Assembly: GCA_020446285.1 (NCBI GenBank)
Contig: JAGREZ010000137.1
Span: 1-8,434 of the forward strand
Source: Geminicoccaceae bacterium
Lineage (GTDB): Bacteria; Pseudomonadota; Alphaproteobacteria; Geminicoccales; Geminicoccaceae
DNA: 8,434 nucleotides
Direction of reading: 5' to 3'
Part shown: piece by piece, positions 6,527-8,434 of the stretch
Layout: every line of letters starts with the position of its first letter
Numbering within the stretch: the first letter of the stretch is position 1
Notes under the pieces: generated by a model
Databases searched by the model: none
What the model was told of the DNA's origin: nothing
What the model saw: the letters and a program-made list of their open reading frames with translations, nothing else
Made by a program: the position numbers and the translations under genes

Positions 6527-6783
6527 GGGTGTTCATCCTCTTTTATCGCTATGCCATCTCGCCTATGCTCGGGCCGCGCTGCCGTTTTGCCCCGACATGT
6601 TCGGAATATGCACTCGAGGCGCTCGATCGCTACGGTGCCCTTCGAGGTTCCCTGTTCGCCATTCGTCGTGTCATGCGTTGTCATCCGTGGGGAGGGTCGG
6701 GATACGATCCGCTGCCGGACGAGGACCCGGGTCGCGGCGGTGATCCTGTTCATGCCAGTTCGAAAGGCCGTTCGCCGACATGA
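6523..6783 (+). CDS. yidD: Membrane protein insertion efficiency factor YidD
   Basis: Small inner-surface membrane-associated protein that assists YidC in inserting membrane proteins. The 86 residues carry the family signature: an amphipathic N-terminal stretch ([17 protein letters not shown]), [17 protein letters not shown] with Cys20 and Cys26, and [14 protein letters not shown] (52-65); the tail after that is variable and hydrophilic. Length is close to the 85 residues of the E. coli protein. I chose TTG 6523, which overlaps the rnpA stop as TTGA, because it fits that length and the operon's overlap style. An in-frame GTG at 6487 (98 residues, with GAAAG just upstream) is a real alternative, and GTG 6529 a weaker one. 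The stop overlaps the ATG of yidC. Confidence 0.88.
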   Translation: MRVFILFYRYAISPMLGPRCRFAPTCSEYALEALDRYGALRGSLFAIRRVMRCHPWGGSGYDPLPDEDPGRGGDPVHASSKGRSPT

Positions 6784-8434
6784 GTGACCAGCGCAACCTG
6801 ATCCTGGCGATCGTTCTATCGGTAGGCATCATCCTGCTCTTCCAGGTGTTCTACGAGATGCCGCGTCAGCGTGCCCTGCAGGAGGCCCAGCAGCAGGAAG
6901 CGGCTGAACTCGCCGCTTCGGGCGGCGACGGCACGGTGAAACCGGCACCTGCGGGTGCCGCGACCTCGGGCAATGTCGTCGTCCCCGGCATGGAGGGCGC
7001 CGACGGCCGCCAGCGCGAGGCGGTGCTCGCCGAGCGCCGCAGCCTGCGGATCGACAATGGCCGCCTGCACGGTTCGCTTTCGCTGCAGGGCGGACGCATC
7101 GACGACATCACCCTCGCCGACTATCACGAAGAGCTCAGCAAGAATTCGCCCGAGATCAAGCTGCTCAATCCCGCCGGGACGGCCAACGCCTATTTCGCCG
7201 AATCCGGCTGGGTGGCGGCAACCGACGGTGTGGTCGTGCCTTCCGGCGATACGCTCTGGCAAACCGACACGGAGACGCTGTCGGCCAACCAGCCGGCGGT
7301 GCTGACCTGGGACAATGGCGCCGGGCTCGCGTTCGAGAAGAGCATCACGCTCGACGGGAACTACATGTTCGAGCTGACTCGCTCGGTCACCAACAACAGC
7401 GACCAGCCGGTGACGCTGCATCCCTATGATCTCGTCAGCCGTTGGGGTACGCCGCAGATCTCCGGCTTCTACATCCTGCACGAGGGGCCGATCGGCGTCA
7501 TGGACGAGACGCTGACGGAGATCGACTACAGCGACCTTCAGGACGATGGTGATGTCGAGATGACGTCCGCCGGCGGCTGGCTCGGGATCACCGACAAGTA
7601 CTGGCTGACCGCTCTCGTTCCCGCGCAGGCCGAGCAACTCGTCGCCAACTTCCGCCATTCGCTCAAGGATGGGCAGTCGCGCTATCAGGTCGATTACCTC
7701 TGGCAGCCGCGCACGGTCCAGCCGGGCCAGACGGTCAGCGTCACGCATCATTTCTTCGCCGGTGCAAAGGAAGTCGACAAGCTCGATGCCTATTCCGAAC
7801 AGTACGGCATCCCGCTCTTCGACCGGGCGGTCGATTTCGGCTGGTTCTATTTCCTGACCAAGCCGATCTTTCACATGCTGGAGTTCTTCTACGGACTTGT
7901 CGGGAATTACGGCATTGCCATTCTCTGCCTGACGCTGGTGGTCAAGCTCCTGTTCTTCCCGTTGGCGAACAAGTCCTACCGGGCGATGAGCCAGATGAAG
8001 AAGCTGCAGCCCGAGATGCAGAAGCTGCGCGAGCGTTATGGTGAAGACAAGCAGAAGATGCAGCAGGAGCTGATGGCGCTCTACAAGAAGGAGAAGGTCA
8101 ACCCGATGGCCGGCTGCCTGCCGATCGTCGTCCAGATTCCGGTGTTCTTCTCCCTCTACAAGGTGCTGTTCGTAAACATCGAGATGCGTCATGCACCGTT
8201 CTACGGCTGGATTCACGACCTTTCGGCGCCTGATCCGACATCGATGTTCAACCTGTTCGGCCTTCTGCCCTTTACGCCGCCGCAAATGCTGATGATCGGT
8301 GCCCTGCCGCTCATGATGGGCTTCACCATGTGGCTGCAGCAACGCCTCAACCCGCAGCCCGCCGACCCCGTGCAAGCCAAGGTGATGATGTTCCTGCCGG
8401 TGATGTTCACCTTCCTGTTCGCCACATTCTCCGC
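6780..8434 (+). CDS. yidC: Membrane protein insertase YidC (3' end outside window)
   Basis: Inserts and folds inner-membrane proteins, alone or with SecYEG. The first 551 residues are present and open to the window edge. N-terminal membrane helix [21 protein letters not shown] (about 6-25), a low-complexity linker, the large periplasmic P1 beta-supersandwich domain (about 80-350, including the typical [16 protein letters not shown]), then the conserved core: helix 2 (about 375-395), the cytoplasmic coiled-coil hairpin ([16 protein letters not shown]), [21 protein letters not shown] and IHDLSAPDP. Lys389 sits where E. coli has the groove Arg366. The two-part architecture is that of Gram-negative YidC. 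ATG 6780 overlaps the yidD stop as ATGA; AAAGG at 6763-6767 is a distant Shine-Dalgarno. The last helix and C-terminal tail lie beyond the window. Confidence 0.96.
   Translation, partial: MSDQRNLILAIVLSVGIILLFQVFYEMPRQRALQEAQQQEAAELAASGGDGTVKPAPAGAATSGNVVVPGMEGADGRQREAVLAERRSLRIDNGRLHGSLSLQGGRIDDITLADYHEELSKNSPEIKLLNPAGTANAYFAESGWVAATDGVVVPSGDTLWQTDTETLSANQPAVLTWDNGAGLAFEKSITLDGNYMFELTRSVTNNSDQPVTLHPYDLVSRWGTPQISGFYILHEGPIGVMDETLTEIDYSDLQDDGDVEMTSAGGWLGITDKYWLTALVPAQAEQLVANFRHSLKDGQSRYQVDYLWQPRTVQPGQTVSVTHHFFAGAKEVDKLDAYSEQYGIPLFDRAVDFGWFYFLTKPIFHMLEFFYGLVGNYGIAILCLTLVVKLLFFPLANKSYRAMSQMKKLQPEMQKLRERYGEDKQKMQQELMALYKKEKVNPMAGCLPIVVQIPVFFSLYKVLFVNIEMRHAPFYGWIHDLSAPDPTSMFNLFGLLPFTPPQMLMIGALPLMMGFTMWLQQRLNPQPADPVQAKVMMFLPVMFTFLFATFS

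Noticed and set aside
7944..7946. Lys389 in YidC in place of the groove arginine known from E. coli (Arg366)
   Set aside because: Lysine at this place is, to my knowledge, common in alphaproteobacterial YidC, so it is a class feature and not a defect.
6816..8375. Long minus-strand open frame (519 codons) opposite yidC
   Set aside because: Antisense shadow of a certain gene in GC-rich DNA; His/Arg/Leu-rich composition and no recognisable motif.

Overview
The window is GC-rich DNA, with G/C strongly favoured at third codon positions, most likely from an alphaproteobacterium. The best evidence is the block rpmH-rnpA-yidD-yidC, the arrangement usual for that class, and a YidC whose groove-facing basic residue is lysine, as I recall for alphaproteobacterial YidC. 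I cannot name the genus. The first base and the last base both fall inside larger unseen contexts; yidC runs off the right edge.

Layout. Positions 1-463 hold no convincing protein gene. The left part has a compact set of hairpins that could be a small structured RNA on the minus strand. The right part is AT-rich and carries a candidate promoter and an inverted repeat in front of the first operon. Positions 464-3930 (+) form a two-gene type I secretion unit: an HlyB/LapB-like ABC transporter with a degenerate C39-like N-terminal domain, then an HlyD-type membrane fusion protein whose start overlaps the transporter stop. Neither the secreted substrate nor a TolC-like outer-membrane partner is inside the window. 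Positions 3960-5820 (-) form a second, convergent unit: a membrane sensor histidine kinase followed 16 bases later by a small lipoprotein of unrecognised family; no response regulator is visible.

Positions 5949-8434 (+) carry ribosomal protein L34, the RNase P protein, YidD and the membrane insertase YidC. They are fired from a good sigma-70 type promoter (TTGACA, 17-base spacer, TATATC). The genes are packed with no gaps: with the starts preferred here each junction is a 4-base NTGA overlap (CTGA, TTGA, ATGA), which suggests translational coupling along the operon. The rnpA gene is the oddest item: it has no ATG, GTG or TTG in frame near its expected start, a perfect 15-base in-frame tandem duplication, and a GGGCA pentamer repeat.

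Overall the window is mostly conserved housekeeping and a standard secretion system. I do not see clear evidence of a wholly new system; the best leads are the rnpA start and overlap chain, the structured element near the left edge, and the orphan kinase-lipoprotein pair.
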